Shown piece by piece: positions 11,126 through 21,439 of a stretch of DNA of 64,000 nt. The notes below the pieces were generated by a model. That model was not told where the DNA came from. It saw nothing but the letters and a program-made list of their open reading frames with translations, and did no database searches. Source of the stretch: Incurvaria masculella (lineage: Eukaryota > Arthropoda > Insecta > Lepidoptera > Incurvariidae). The stretch spans positions 4,114,501-4,178,500 of the forward strand of contig OX335651.1 of assembly GCA_946894095.1 (NCBI GenBank), written 5' to 3'. A program made the position numbers and the translations under genes. Position 1 is the stretch's first letter, and each line of letters opens with the position of its first letter.

Positions 11126-11262
11126 AGGCTGGAGTGCACCATCTCTTATAAACGTTAATGTTATTGTTAACTATATTTGTCTTCTTTAATCTTATGTCCT
11201 AAGTAAGGTTAAATATCTCTTAACGATAACATTAACGCTAACCAGATATGGAGTACTCCAGG
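11126..11262. mobile_element. Hairpin MITE, TGGAGTGCAC family, copy 1
   Basis: Inverted repeat: TGGAGTGCACCATCTC and AACGTTAATGTTATTGTTAA on the left face TTAACGATAACATTAACG and ATGGAGTACTCCA on the right. It would fold into one long hairpin. The ends also occur at 29081-29478. Confidence 0.75.
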
Positions 11263-11428
11263 TTTCTTTCACAATGTGCTGATTAGCTTAATCGACACAT
11301 AAACATTGACTAAAGGACCTTTCTTACTATCTTGCAATCAATAGCATTACAAGATAATAAACACTTTATTGATAAAAGCCCTTTAAGAGTCCATTAAGAT
11401 AATTCAGCACTTGGCGAAAACGAGCCTT
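11262..11428. mobile_element. MITE, GCTGATTAGCTTAATCGACAC family, copy 2
   Basis: Starts TTTCTTTCACAATGTGCTGATTAGC and ends ATTCAGCACTTGGCGAAAACG, an inverted pair matching 6754-6985. It lies directly against the preceding hairpin element. Confidence 0.65.
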
Positions 11429-11892
11429 ATGTATTGTATGCACCGTAGATTCCATTTCTGAAATTGTTGAAAGAGGTGACATTTTGAAAATTCCAAGGAT
11501 AGATAAAAAGGTCCTTTCTCTTCAGTGATTTCAAGACTTAGTGCCGACTAAAATCATATATTTTTAACACTATGTTTAGGAATACAGATTTTTTTCACAA
11601 TTCATTGTGTTTAATACCTAATTACGGATTATTATATTGTATTTTATCAGAACATCTAACGAAAGACTGAAAGAACTCAATCAGCGATAAGTTCTCCGTA
11701 GTTAAATTTTGTTGTTATTTCGTATTCTCTGTATCTGTATTTTGTGTCAGTTAAAAATGTATTTATTCATTAATTCATCTCAAAGTCTGCATCATACTTC
11801 GTGCCTTGAAAACTTGTGAAAATGTAGTGCATAAAGTATAAGAATATAATAAAAAATACATGACATATATCGGAGCTGCATACCGCTGTTCC
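11429..11892. other. No gene seen
   Basis: AT-rich, with no frame or repeat recognised. Confidence 0.4.
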
Positions 11893-12115
11893 TCCGTCCC
11901 CTCTCAACCTTCGCTCAACGCAGAACAGGGAAGAAATGCACAAATTCACAGTCGACATTCCAAAAATAAGAACCCACCGATCCTCTCGAACCTTTATCGA
12001 TAGGGTCGATAAACAATGGAATGAACTCCCTTCCGAGGTGGTGTGAAGAGCCCCCTGAATGTTATAAAACCCATGGGCGTTATCGGGCACGTTTAGGTCC
12101 TAGCGTACGCCATAT
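11893..12115 (+). pseudogene. LINE reverse-transcriptase protein, C-terminal remnant
   Basis: From about 11912 to the stop at 12051-12053 the plus strand reads EEMHKFTVDIPKIRTHRSS then TFIDRVDKQWNELPSEVV. This is the style of the last segment of Jockey/CR1-type LINE proteins, where a basic region is followed by a W-N-x-L-P motif just before the C-terminus. A shifted frame after the stop (PPECY and on) may continue it. No RT or endonuclease domain remains, so this is a 5'-truncated and decayed insertion. Reading it as such is a family-style judgement, not a database match. Confidence 0.55.
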
Positions 12116-12769
12116 GCCGCGCTTAACATAAAAAAATATCGTCTGCATTACGACACGTTATATTTATTATCGATTACGCACAAATGAGTTACAAAAAGTT
12201 TCGCACAAGCAGTGAAATCAATCACTATAGAGAGTTTCTCGGAACTCGACTGTAGAGAAGGTCGCAGGTGAGTTTGGATAAACAAGTGGCCGGTGAGATC
12301 ATTCCACGCTCCGCTAGCAACGTCGGGAAAGTCCGGAGGGGTTTGCTAACAAAATGGTCTTATTGAAAACTACGGACGAGTTGACGTCTTTGAGCGTGAA
12401 AAGGCAAAGTTATTGCCTCCAGTGACAAAGTTATCCACTCTCTGCACGAAAGAAAGAATCTTGGATTCATCACTGCTGGAGTTTTTGTTCGGTACCTCTC
12501 AACCAGTGGACTGGAGTGTATTTTATGAGATGTATATTAAAAGGAAAGAAGATAGTGTGAGCAATATTTATCATATTTTGTCTCATATCAAGACATTTTT
12601 AAATATTAATAAATAAGGAAATACGCTACCAATATTAATTTTTTTTATGAAACTTCTTAATTTATAGTGTACAATTTTTACAAAATAATGAAGAACTCAT
12701 GAACTTCGGACATTATGTATAGTTGTTTTTATGATCATTTACCAAAGGACACAAAATACAGCTTTACAG
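12116..12769. other. No gene seen
   Basis: An open frame at 12413-12616 (67 codons) has no recognised domain. No repeat assigned. The 12230-12340 part is a little richer in CpG. Confidence 0.4.
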
Positions 12770-13000
12770 TTAAGGATGTTCCGACCCATACAATGTTTTT
12801 TTTACACAGAATGCAAAAAGTATTGCACTTTAAGGCACGAATTCGTCAAAAATATTAAATATAGCCATAGTAGTTGCAGCGAAAACATATTCACAATTTC
12901 AGGTTTAATGGTTTCGTTGTAATTGCCGATTAGAAGTTTTACACCGTTAGATGGCGCTGTTAAATGAAAATCGTATTTAAATAAATTTTAACATCCTTAA
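12770..13000 (+). mobile_element. TTAA family 2 MITE, short copy
   Basis: 223 bp between TTAA at 12770-12773 and TTAA at 12997-13000. It starts GGATGTTCCGACCCATACAA and ends AACATCC. Nearly identical to the arms at 51144 and 51351, for example TTAGATGGCGCTGTTA. The right inverted repeat is reduced to about 7 bp, so this is a deletion derivative. Confidence 0.85.
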
Positions 13001-13353
13001 CAGAAAACAGCATTCTTCAAGTGTATCTAACATTTTATAGTGAACATATTTCTGAAGAAAGTTAAATCCGATTACCTCAAAATATATAAAATCTTGTATA
13101 TATAGCAGTTTTTTACATTTTTATTCTATTATTTTTGGAGGTGTGTTTTGATGAAAAAGCATTCAATAAGTAACAAACATTTTTTATTGAATACAAGTTC
13201 ATATTAATAATGACGAAGTTTCTTGTGCTGTTGTGAGTAAATTTACTCATAATCTTGCGAAGTATATATGGGGAGTTGAGCGGGACGTTACACCTTAAAG
13301 AAAATAAATAACGTATGCGATTTTTAATGAAATCATAGTCTAGAAATATTGTT
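13001..13353. other. No gene seen
   Basis: AT-rich. The 187-codon minus-strand frame starting at 13676 runs through the MITE and repeat to the right and is not a gene. Confidence 0.5.
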
Positions 13354-14138
13354 AGGGTTCCGTACCCAAATAGTGCAAAACGGAACCCTATTACTAAGTC
13401 TCCGATGTCCGTCCGTCCGTCTGTCATGAACTGACGATAAAAAATCCGTCTGTCATGAACCGACGGATAGGTCGACATTTTCTCAAAGTATGTATGTATT
13501 TCAGTTGTTGCTAAATAAAAAAGAAATAAAACTTTAAGGTGGCCCAACCCGGCGGGACTAACTAATTCGCGGGCACGGTACAAAACCGTGCTGTTGCGCT
13601 CTGGGACCTTCTCTATTTCAAAGAAAAACACAGGCTCCGTGATGTGGAAGATGCCACATTTCCACAAAAAAGACAATGTGCATAGTGTATGATTTGATAA
13701 GATTTTTGAAAATTTTAATTACAAAACGACTTATAGCTCAAACTAAACCACGACCGCTCTAGTAAACGATCTAACAAAAACCAAATAGATTATAAATCTT
13801 GATTAAATAAGCTATGTCTGATGACTAATCTTTTTAAGATGTTCGTATTCTACCTCCAAAGTTATTGTATAAAACGCGCGAAAAATGTGAACTTTCGGAC
13901 CTTATAACTTAGAAACCAAACACAATTTTACAATGCCAATGGTCATCAGACATCTATGAAGTTCGATAAAATAAAGCAATTTTAAGCAAAATTTGGGATT
14001 TTTGACAAGAAATATGGGCGTGATCTTCTTTCCCCGTTTGTATGGGGAGTTGAGCGGGATGGGCCACCTTAAGGTGGCCCTTTAATTAATTTGGGTCAAA
14101 TCTTGTATAATGCGAGTCCGACTCGCACTTGGCCGGTT
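13354..14138 (+). repeat. GGTTCCGTACC dispersed repeat, split by family-1 copy B
   Basis: Starts AGGGTTCCGTACCCAAAT, with CCGTCCGTCCGTCTGTCATG inside, and ends GCGAGTCCGACTCGCACTTG-GCCGG. These blocks occur in the same order in the uninterrupted copy at 15069-15327. The class (LINE or SINE-like) is not decided; it is a repeat type I associate with Lepidoptera. Confidence 0.75.
13534..14072 (+). mobile_element. TTAA family 1 MITE, copy B
   Basis: A 531-bp element (13538-14068) between TTAA sites at 13534-13537 and 14069-14072, inserted in the GGTTCCGTACC repeat. It starts GGTGGCCCAACCCGGCGGG and ends GGGATGGGCCACC. It lacks the GCAATGATAAAG block present in most copies. Just outside the right end GGTGGCCC follows, making a perfect 20-bp palindrome at 14061-14080. 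Confidence 0.92.
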
Positions 14139-14581
14139 CTTAATGTAATAGAGGAACCGGAAAATAGATCTATGGTCGTCATTTTTGTATACAAGCATGG
14201 ACGTCTAATCCGCGTCCTACTGACTGAAGTTATTTAGCAAGGTGACCCGGAATTTCCCGAACCGCGACGGAAAGACCCGACAATGGACGCCGCTTCGGGC
14301 CGTTTGCTTGAACTTTCAGCCCTGACGTGGCACTTTGACTTGCGTGGCGTGCCATTCTACCTTTCGCGTGGAAATTTTCTGCGCATTTGTAGATTGAGCT
14401 TTCGATGTGGTTTTACTAGAGTTTGATTGTATTTTGTGTAAGATCAAGACTAACTAAATTTGCTTCTTTACCAGAATTGTTTCCGCTTGTAAATATATTT
14501 GCTATGCTATTCTTGGTGATGGTAAGATTGAATGACGAGTGGTTAAAGTTATAGGTAGGTAATTATTAACATTTTCGTACG
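14139..14581. other. No gene seen; CpG-rich at 14245-14390
   Basis: The 14245-14390 stretch is GC-rich for this window and appears once. No reading frame or repeat is recognised. Confidence 0.4.
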
Positions 14582-14720
14582 TGATTGGACATCGATGGAT
14601 AATTTCAAAACCCTCGTCATGATATTAGCCCAACACACAGGTGTCCTGTCGGAACCTTTCCTTTGTGGGCACATCTACAATTTGAAAATTGACATACGGC
14701 ACGGAATAACCCAATCCGTT
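14582..14720 (-). mobile_element. SINE 3'-body fragment
   Basis: GGACATCGATGGATAA, GTCATGATATTAGCCCAACA and GGAACCTTTCCTTTGTGGGC follow the order of the SINE tail half. The head side is missing after about 14720. Confidence 0.65.
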
Positions 14721-14866
14721 CTGTCTTCCCATAGTAGTGCACGCTGCCGAAGTATGATGGCAGCTCGGATTAGAGTATTCTTTGAGGGACTGACAGAAAT
14801 GTGTTTCTGCGGTTTGAATGTTTTTTGCTAGAGAATAACAAAAAACAAAATAATAAATTTTAAAAA

Positions 14867-15060
14867 ACTGTAGGTCTCCTTCCCCTTTCAGCCCGCCCGG
14901 GTTGGTACCATCGCGTCGGGTGAATAGATGGTCGAAGCGGCAATGAAAACTGGTGCTGTTCCATCCATTTCAACGTAGCAGTGCTTATTGAGCTAATATT
15001 ATAACGGTAATTGTGTGGTAGTAGCCATCCATGCCAGCCATACATAAAAAAATACAAACA
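14867..15060 (+). mobile_element. SINE, 5'-truncated
   Basis: ACTGTAGGTCTCCTTCCCC, GCCCGGGTTGGTACCATCGC, GATGGTCGAAGCGGCAATG and GTAGTAGCCATCCATG, then CATAAAAAAATA as tail. A segment near GGTCCTGGCATGGCACC is deleted. Confidence 0.8.
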
Positions 15061-15068
15061 TCTTTTTT

Positions 15069-15327
15069 AGGGTTCCGTACCCAAATGGTGCGAACGGAAC
15101 CCTATTACTAAGTCTCCGCTGTCCGTCCGTCCGTTTCAATTTTAAATTTTCACAGAGTGTGTATTTATTTTGTCCCTATAACAACAAATCGGTAGGTAAA
15201 ATAAAAAAAATAATAAAAATGAAAGGGGGGGCCTACACAAAAGGCATGATTTTTTATTGTGTTCAATCTTGTACGATGGTACGGAACCCTTTGTGTGCGA
15301 GTCCGACTCGCACTTGGCCGGTTTTTT
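15069..15327 (+). repeat. GGTTCCGTACC dispersed repeat, complete copy
   Basis: About 259 bp from AGGGTTCCGTACCCAAATGG to CGACTCGCACTTGGCCGG followed by a T run. The near-terminal GGTACGGAACCCT is an inverted copy of the start. A minus-strand frame here (15263-15490) is chance. Confidence 0.8.
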
Positions 15328-15592
15328 TATCTTTGTAAGATTGCCATGAAATAGAACATTCAGTTGTCAAATAAAGCATCAACCGATCGCGATACAAAAG
15401 CGGACCGACGTGAATCGAGGTCGACAGCCATGAGCCATCTAACTTTGGCGCGCGCCGCCACGACAAATTAATCGAAACTTTCGCGAGCAATCTGAAAATA
15501 ATTAGGGAAAGCCCCGCAGCGCTCGATGCGGTTGACTTTTGCGCTCGCGAGCTGCCACGTTTCAGCTTCAGGTGAATTAGTCCTTGGCCAGG

Positions 15593-15750
15593 AGGCCTAT
15601 TCCTGGAATTCCGTGCTCAGGAATCGGGAATCTTTCAGAGGAGAAAACTCTTTACAGCGATTGTCAAAGTGATTTTCTCGGCGCAAAACGTTGAATAATT
15701 GAAATACCGTGCCCGGAATCTTTTCGTCGAAATCACTTTGACAACCGCCG
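15593..15750. mobile_element. Hairpin MITE, partial, in tandem unit 1
   Basis: Left arm GGCCTATTCCTGGAATTCC with GTGCTCAGGAATC and GATTGTCAAAGTGATTTTC. The right half stops after AAATCACTTTGACAACCGC and the outer right arm is absent, replaced by the next tandem unit. Confidence 0.75.
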
Positions 15751-15974
15751 TAAAAAAGCATCAACCGATCGCGATACAAAAGCGGACCGACGTGAATTGA
15801 GGTCGACAGCCATGAGCCATCTAACTTTGGCGCGCGCCGCCACGACGAATTAATCGAAACTTTCGCGAGCAATCTGAAAATAATTAGGGAAAGCCCCGCA
15901 GCGCTCGGTGCGGTTGACTTTTGCGCTCGCGAGCTGCCACGTTTCAGCATCAGGTGAATTAGTCCTTGGCCAGG

Positions 15975-16132
15975 AGGCCTATTCCGGGACTTCCGTGCTC
16001 AGGAATCGGGAATCTTTCAGAGGAGAAAACTCTTTACAGCGATTGTCAAAGTGATTTTCTGGGCGCAAAACGTTGAATAATTGAAATACCTTGCCCGGAA
16101 TCTTTTCGTCGAAATCACTTTGACAACCGCCG
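15975..16132. mobile_element. Hairpin MITE, partial, in tandem unit 2
   Basis: Same truncated structure as 15593-15750, with the same missing outer right arm, so the truncation arose before or with the duplication. Confidence 0.75.
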
Positions 16133-16346
16133 TAAAAAAGCATCAACCGATCGCGATACAAAAGTGGACCGACGTGAATTGAGGTCGACAGCCATGAGCC
16201 ATCTAACTTTGGCGCGCGCCGCCACGACGAATTAATCGAAACTTTCGCGAGCAATCTGAAAATAATTAGGGAAAGCCCCGCAGCGCTCGGTGCGGTTGAC
16301 TTTTGCGCTCGCGAGCTGCCACGTTAGAATTAGTCCTTGGCCAGGA

Positions 16347-16551
16347 GGCCTATTCCTGGAATTCCCTGCTCGGGAATCGGGAATCTTTCAGTGGAGAAAA
16401 GCTCTTTACAACGGGTATTTCCGAGAAAATCATCTCGGAAATACCCCGGAATCTTTCCTTCGAGAAAATGACTTTGACAACCGCGATAAAAGCGCTTTTA
16501 TCGTCTGAAAGTTACCTGATTCCTTAGCACGGATTCCACGTAAAGGCCTAC
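16347..16551. mobile_element. Hairpin MITE, complete copy at the array end
   Basis: Left arm AGGCCTATTCCTGGAATTCC; right arm TGATTCCTTAGCACGGATTCC followed by CGTAAAGGCCTA. Inside, GATAAAAGCGCTTTTATC and GGTATTTCCGAG/CTCGGAAATACC are further inverted repeats. It follows the last tandem unit and is the likely parent of the two partial copies. Confidence 0.75.
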
Positions 16552-17336
16552 AGGTCGAGAAATTACGTGGATGTGACGTTAGCATGGCGGTGAAGAAATA
16601 ACAGGAGAATGGACGGAACTAAAAGTGTCGACACGTCAATTTTGCCGCCGGAGAAATTAGGTCTTTGTTTCGGCACATATTCTTTGGTTTCGGCACTCGC
16701 TGAATACATCATTACGAATGAAGAATGACGTAACGACCATCTGGTTTATTGAAAAATAATTCTTATTTTTATCATTTTACCTACCAATTTGGGAGACTTC
16801 TAATTGGATTTTTCTCAGTTTTCATCACTGCGCTACAAATGTGTACGGCAATATAATATTGTAAGTCGCGTGGCGTAATTATTTGCGCGCTCGTTGTAAG
16901 GAAGTTATTTATCCATACATTCTTCTCCTCCATGTTGAGCATGTACTCCACGAATAGTCCTACAGGTCGAGAAATTACGTGGATGTGACGTTAGCGAAAA
17001 GCTTTAGCGAACTAATATCAGTGCATTGACACTAATACGTGGCTACGCTGCCGCAACACAAATTAGTTTAGGTCGCTATTGCCGTCCTTCCATGCTCGAT
17101 GTTAGCAAGTTTTCCATATAATTACGGAATTCCTGAAGTTTCCGTAGCCTATCCAGGAACGGCCTGTATATTCATAATGTTTCCGTTTTCATTTCAATTT
17201 GAGGTTTAGTAGCGACATGCCAGTAGGTTTTGAACATGAACAGAAACATTTTTGATGCGATAATATATAATTTACAATTCGCTAAAACAAAAATTTTAAA
17301 TTTAGCGGTCGCTGATGACGTTTTGATATTTTTGTT
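16552..17336. other. No gene; short direct repeat and MITE remnant
   Basis: A 36-bp block (CCTACAGGTCGAGAAATTAC, GTGGATGTGACGTTAGC) occurs at about 16546-16581 and again at 16961-16996. The stretch 17125-17170 (ACGGAATTCCTGAAGTTTCC, CCTATCCAGGAACGGCCTG) looks like a broken arm pair of the hairpin MITE. No coding frame. Confidence 0.55.
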
Positions 17337-17886
17337 TTAAGGTGGCCCAACCCGCTCATTTCCCCATACAAAAGGGGAAAGAAGATCACGCCTATATTTC
17401 TTGTCAGAGATCCAAAATTTTGCTCAATATAGCTTTATTTGATTGAACTAGATGTCTGATGACCATTGGCATTGTAAAATTGTGTTTGGTTTCCAAGTTA
17501 TAACGTCCGAAAGTTCGGATTTTTCGCGCGTTTTATACAATTACTTTGGAGGTGGATTACGCAATGATAAAGTAAGAACATCTTAAAAAGATTAGTCATC
17601 AGACATAGCTTGTTTAATCAAGATTTATAATCTATTTGGTTTTTGATAGATTTTCGACTACAGCGGTCGTGGTTTACTTTTAGCTATAAGTCGTTTTGAA
17701 ATTAAAATTTTCGTAAATCTTACCAAATCATACACTATGCACATTGTCTTTTTTGTGGACAGGTTGCATCTTCCTCATAACGGAGCCTGTCTTATTCTTA
17801 GAAACAGAGAAGGTCCCAGAGCGCAACAGCACGGTTTTGTACCGTGCCCGCAAATTAGTTGAGGCCGCCGGGTTGGGCCACCTTAA
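17337..17886 (-). mobile_element. TTAA family 1 MITE, copy C
   Basis: A 542-bp element (17341-17882) between TTAA at 17337-17340 and 17883-17886, with intact GGTGGCCCAACCCG ends. Very close to copy A. Confidence 0.93.
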
Positions 17887-18884
17887 ATAAGATGTCTCAT
17901 GGGAAATGAAAATAAAATTTTAAATAAAATGTCAAGTTTATACCGTTACCATGGCAAATAATACGAGGTATGTAGTTACATTTACATTAATTTCATCTAA
18001 TTTTCAATGACTACGTTAAATATCTTTTTCGATCTGAGTTGTATAAGAATTAAGTCACAAATGGTTTGAAAACCATGAAATGTTCGCATCGCTTTCTAAG
18101 CAGGGTTAGACCCTCCATAGCGTTAGAATATGTTCAAAGTGGGAATGAAAAATCGTCCGTGCTTTCTATCCAGTTTACAGGAGCCGGTTTTATAGAGGAA
18201 AGGCCTTGGCACTGCAGCGAATTCCTACGGGAATCAAGTGTGTTATGCAAATTTCATGATGTTGGGTGCGGTTACATAAAAAAGGCAAGTATTGGCAATC
18301 CTACTATCGTTTTATTGAGAATAAAAAATTATAAACATTTAATACCGTGCATGTTCAAGGGTAGTTTAAAAATATAAAACTGAACCTAAGTTAAACTAAA
18401 AAAAACTGTATATTAAGAACATATTATAATTTTTTCGTATTAAATATATGTCTCAATAAACAATAAACGATTTACAGAGACTGGTAACAAGTAGAATGTA
18501 ATATAATAATATTCATCTTAGGGTAAAGCATTCTGGTAGGTGTGACTACGTTCAGAGGTCTGAAAAAAGAACACCATAGAAAACCGACCCCAATTTATTA
18601 TTATTGAAACAATAGTTCTCCCAAAAAGCCGTCAGTAAATCTTAGATACGGTCTCCTCAGAGCGAACAAATAAAATACTCTATAAAACAATACATAAGAC
18701 ACTTGCTCGCTACCCTCATAAATAAAGTGAAGTCACCCACAATGCAAGATACAACATAATATAAACAAGGCATTCACAGAATTGTGTAGTCATGGCACTC
18801 TGTCGATTTAGAAGGAGCAGCAACGCGATCTTCCGTTAATGGGAACATATCATGTTAGTTACTCATTCAAGAAGTGGGAATACC
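17887..18884. other. No gene; decayed SINE fragment at 18110-18270
   Basis: At 18110-18270 the plus strand keeps GGGAATGAAAAATCGTCCGTG, CTATCCAGTTTACAG and GGAAAGGCCTTGGCAC, which follow the SINE body order. The 103-codon frame over it is chance. The rest is AT-rich and unrecognised. Confidence 0.55.
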
Positions 18885-19290
18885 GTTTTTTTATGCAACC
18901 TGACATGGATGGCTAATACTACACCACTACCGTTATGATATTAGCCCAATACACCACATTCCAGAAGGGATGAGGTGCCATTATAAGCCTTACCTTTATA
19001 AGCACGGCTGTATTGAACTGGATGGAAAACACGGACAATTTTTCATTGCCGCTGCGACCATCTTTTCATCCAATGCGATGGTACCAACCCGGGCGGGCTT
19101 AAACCCTGCTAGTAGAAGGGGACCTGCAGTTTTACATGGACTCCGAACCATGGAGCAGCTCGCATTCGTGACGTAATGCACTTATCGAACTCTGAAAGAG
19201 AAAGAAAGTGGTGCATGTCGGGGCGAGGAATTGAACCCAGACCTCTGGTACGGTAGGCCAGTCCCCGCGCCACAAGGCTACGAGCCGCTC
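18885..19290 (-). mobile_element. SINE with tRNA-like head, near complete
   Basis: On the minus strand the head reads GAGCGGCTCGTAGCCTTGTG (A box TAGCC-TTGTGG-type) and, after the CCAGAGGTCTGG stretch, GGTTCAATTCC (B box). The body and the A-rich tail follow (T run at 18885-18892). Head, body and tail match 55021-55425. Confidence 0.88.
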
Positions 19291-19304
19291 AATCTAAAAG
19301 CCTT

Positions 19305-19725
19305 TTAAGGTGGGCCCGCTCAACTCCCCATACAAACAGGGAATGAAAATCACGGCCGTATTTCTTGGCAGAGATCCCGAAGTTTACTCAAAATTGCTAT
19401 ATTTGATCGAACTAGATGTCTGATGACCGTTGGAATTGTAAAATTGTGTTTGGTTTCTTAGTTATAATGTCCGAAAGTTCGAATTTTTCGCGCGTTTTAT
19501 ACAATAACTTTGGAGGTGGATTACGCAATGATAAAGTAAGAACATTTCTCAAAAGATTATTTAATCAAGATTTATAATCTATTTAGTTTTTGTAATTTTT
19601 TTACTACAGCGGTCGTGGTTTACTTTTAGCTATATTTCGTTTTGTAACTAACATTTTCGTAAATCTTACCAAATCATACACTATGCACATTGTCTTTTTT
19701 GTGGACATCTCGACTCATCACGGAG
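19305..19725 (-). mobile_element. TTAA family 1 MITE, copy D, truncated
   Basis: Begins at TTAA 19305-19308 with a damaged end (GGTGGGCCCGCTCAACTCCCC) and follows the family sequence to about 19725 (TTTTTTGTGGACATC, CATCACGGAGG). The other end is missing. It lies 14 bp from the head of the preceding SINE. Confidence 0.85.
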
Positions 19726-19877
19726 GATGGATATGGATAATTTGTCTCTATATTAATTATGCGCAAGAAGTTTCACCTATATCGCGCGTGGTCAAACTTT
19801 TTTTGAAGCAGCCAGTAGCGTATTCTCTTTGTGTTGGAGGCCTTGGATTCCGAAGGTGTGCATATACTTCTCTTACT

Positions 19878-20106
19878 TAACTGGATGGAAAACACGGACA
19901 ATTTTAATTGCCGCTTCGATCATCGTTCAATCAATGCGATGGTACCAACCCGGGCGGGATTAACCTTAGCACCTAACAAAGTAAGCAGCCTACGGTTTTA
20001 AGTAGAATCCGAACCCAGTCCAGCCTCAACGGTTGATCGGCCTACCATCTAGAACCCAACCCATATCGAATCGCTATGCGTCGCGCCACTGGGCTATCGA
20101 GGCTGT
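19878..20106 (-). mobile_element. SINE with decayed composite head
   Basis: The body (ACTGGATGGAAAACACGG to CCGAACCCAGTCCAGCC) leads on the minus strand to a head with a good A box (GATAGCCCAGTGGCGCGACG). The place where 2461-2838 has the 5S-like block is partly deleted (GGGTTCTAGATGGTAGGCC remains). The tail half is missing. Confidence 0.7.
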
Positions 20107-20138
20107 CAATTGGGGTTATTTTAATAATCGCGGTAACC

Positions 20139-20683
20139 TTAAGGTGGCCCGGCGGGCCTAACTCATTCGCGGGCACGGAACAAAACCGTGCTGTTGCGCT
20201 CTGGGACCTTCTCTGTTTCAAAGAATAAGACAGGCTCCGTGGTGAGGAAGATGCAACATGTCCACAAAAAAGACAATGTGCATAGCGTACGATTTGGTAA
20301 GATTTATGAAAATTTTAATTTCAAAACGACTTATAGCTAAAAGTAAACCACGACCGCTGTAGTCAAAAATCGAATAAAAACCAAATAGATTATAAATCTT
20401 GTTTAAATAAGCTATGTCTGATGACTAATCTTTATAAGATGTTATTATTTTATCATTGCGTAATCCACCTCCAAAGTTATTGTATAAAACGCGCGAAAAA
20501 TTCGAAATTTTGGACCTTATAACTTAGAAACCAAACACAATTTTACAATGCCAATGGTCATCAGACATCTAGTTAGATCAAATAAAGCTATTTTGAGCAA
20601 AATTTTGGATCTCTGATAAGAAATATGGGCGTGATCTTCTTTCCCCTTTTGTATGGGGATATGAGCGCGATGGGCCACCTTAA
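20139..20683 (+). mobile_element. TTAA family 1 MITE, copy E
   Basis: A 537-bp element (20143-20679) between TTAA at 20139-20142 and 20680-20683. The left end has lost AACCC (GGTGGCCCGGCGGGCC). The interior keeps GTAATCCACCTCCAAAG. Confidence 0.92.
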
Positions 20684-20716
20684 TGGTTAGCCCGAATAAC
20701 CTTTTCATTGACAGAT

Positions 20717-21064
20717 TACGTTGGCCCTTCCCGACGGGACTAACTTATTCGCGGGCACGGCAAAGAATCGTTCTATTGCGCTCTGGCACTGTCTCTGTTT
20801 TAAAGAAAACGACAGTCTTCGTGGTGAGGATGCAACATGTCCAAAAAGCAAGCAATGCGCATAGTGTTTGATTTACAAAAATATATTACAAAACGACTTA
20901 CAGCTAAAAGTAAATCACGAACGCTGTGGTCAAAATTAAACAAAAATTGAACATATTTTGAGTCTTCATGACAAGCTAGGCTTAATGACTAATTTACATT
21001 TCTTTGTTTTATCGTTGTGTCATCCTCGTTCAAAGTTATTGTATAAATTCGCGAAAAATTCGAA
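20717..21064 (+). mobile_element. TTAA family 1 relative, copy F, broken
   Basis: Starts TTGGCCCTTCCCGACGGGAC and follows the family order (GCGGGCACGG, GACAGTCTTCGTGGTGAGG, AAAACGACTTACAGC, GTAAATCACGA, AAATTCGAAC) with many changes. The right part is replaced by the hairpin at 21065. The CCTTCCCG end groups it with copies J and K. Confidence 0.75.
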
Positions 21065-21199
21065 CGCGGCAGGAAGAGACATTCTCCGACGTTTCGAGCT
21101 AATCAACAGTCGTCTGCTGCGCACGAGCGCGGCGGATGCCTCCTTGACAAGGGGCTGAATGATTAGCTCGAAAAGTCGGAGAATGCTCTTCCTGCCGCG
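21065..21199. mobile_element. Hairpin MITE of about 135 bp
   Basis: Inverted arms of about 40 bp: CGCGGCAGGAAGAGACATTC then TCCGACGTTTCGAGCTAATC on the left, with the complement GATTAGCTCGAAAAGTCGG and AGAATGCTCTTCCTGCCGCG on the right. Only one indel and one mismatch are visible. It sits at the broken edge of copy F. Confidence 0.85.
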
Positions 21200-21420
21200 T
21201 GAAAAGCGGTAATATTTTCAAACACGACTCCACAGTACTTTAATTCAACAATAATCTTTCGCAAGTGTACTATGTATATTTTCTGTAGTAATGCGATTAT
21301 ATATGTTTATTTACGGTATTAATCTTATGTGGCGAGATAACACCCACGAATACAAAACGAAATGGACTGTCCCCTATTCGGACTGTATTACAACATCGCC
21401 GTGAATGCTTGCCAGGATAC

Positions 21421-21439
21421 GAGGGGGGGGGGGGGGGGC
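21421..21439. repeat. Homopolymer G run
   Basis: An almost unbroken run of about 18 G in AT-rich DNA. It could be a real G-tract or an assembly weak point. Confidence 0.7.

Larger units (their letters stand above)
15371..16346. repeat. 382-bp tandem repeat, about 2.5 units
   Basis: The block CATCAACCGATCGCGATACA starts at 15377, 15759 and 16141, a constant spacing of 382 bp. Units are nearly identical, with a few single-base changes. Each unit holds a CpG-rich unique part (GGCGCGCGCCGCCACGAC, GCGCTCGCGAGCTGCCACG) followed by a hairpin-MITE arm. The minus-strand frames of 91 and 117 codons repeat with the unit and are not supported as genes. Confidence 0.92.

Noticed and set aside
13113..13676. 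187-codon open frame on the minus strand
   Set aside because: It runs through the end of a GGTTCCGTACC repeat and a TTAA-family MITE, and has no known domain. Chance frame.
15597..16254. Repeated minus-strand frames of 117 and 91 codons
   Set aside because: They recur only because the 382-bp unit is duplicated, and part of each lies in the MITE arm. No domain.
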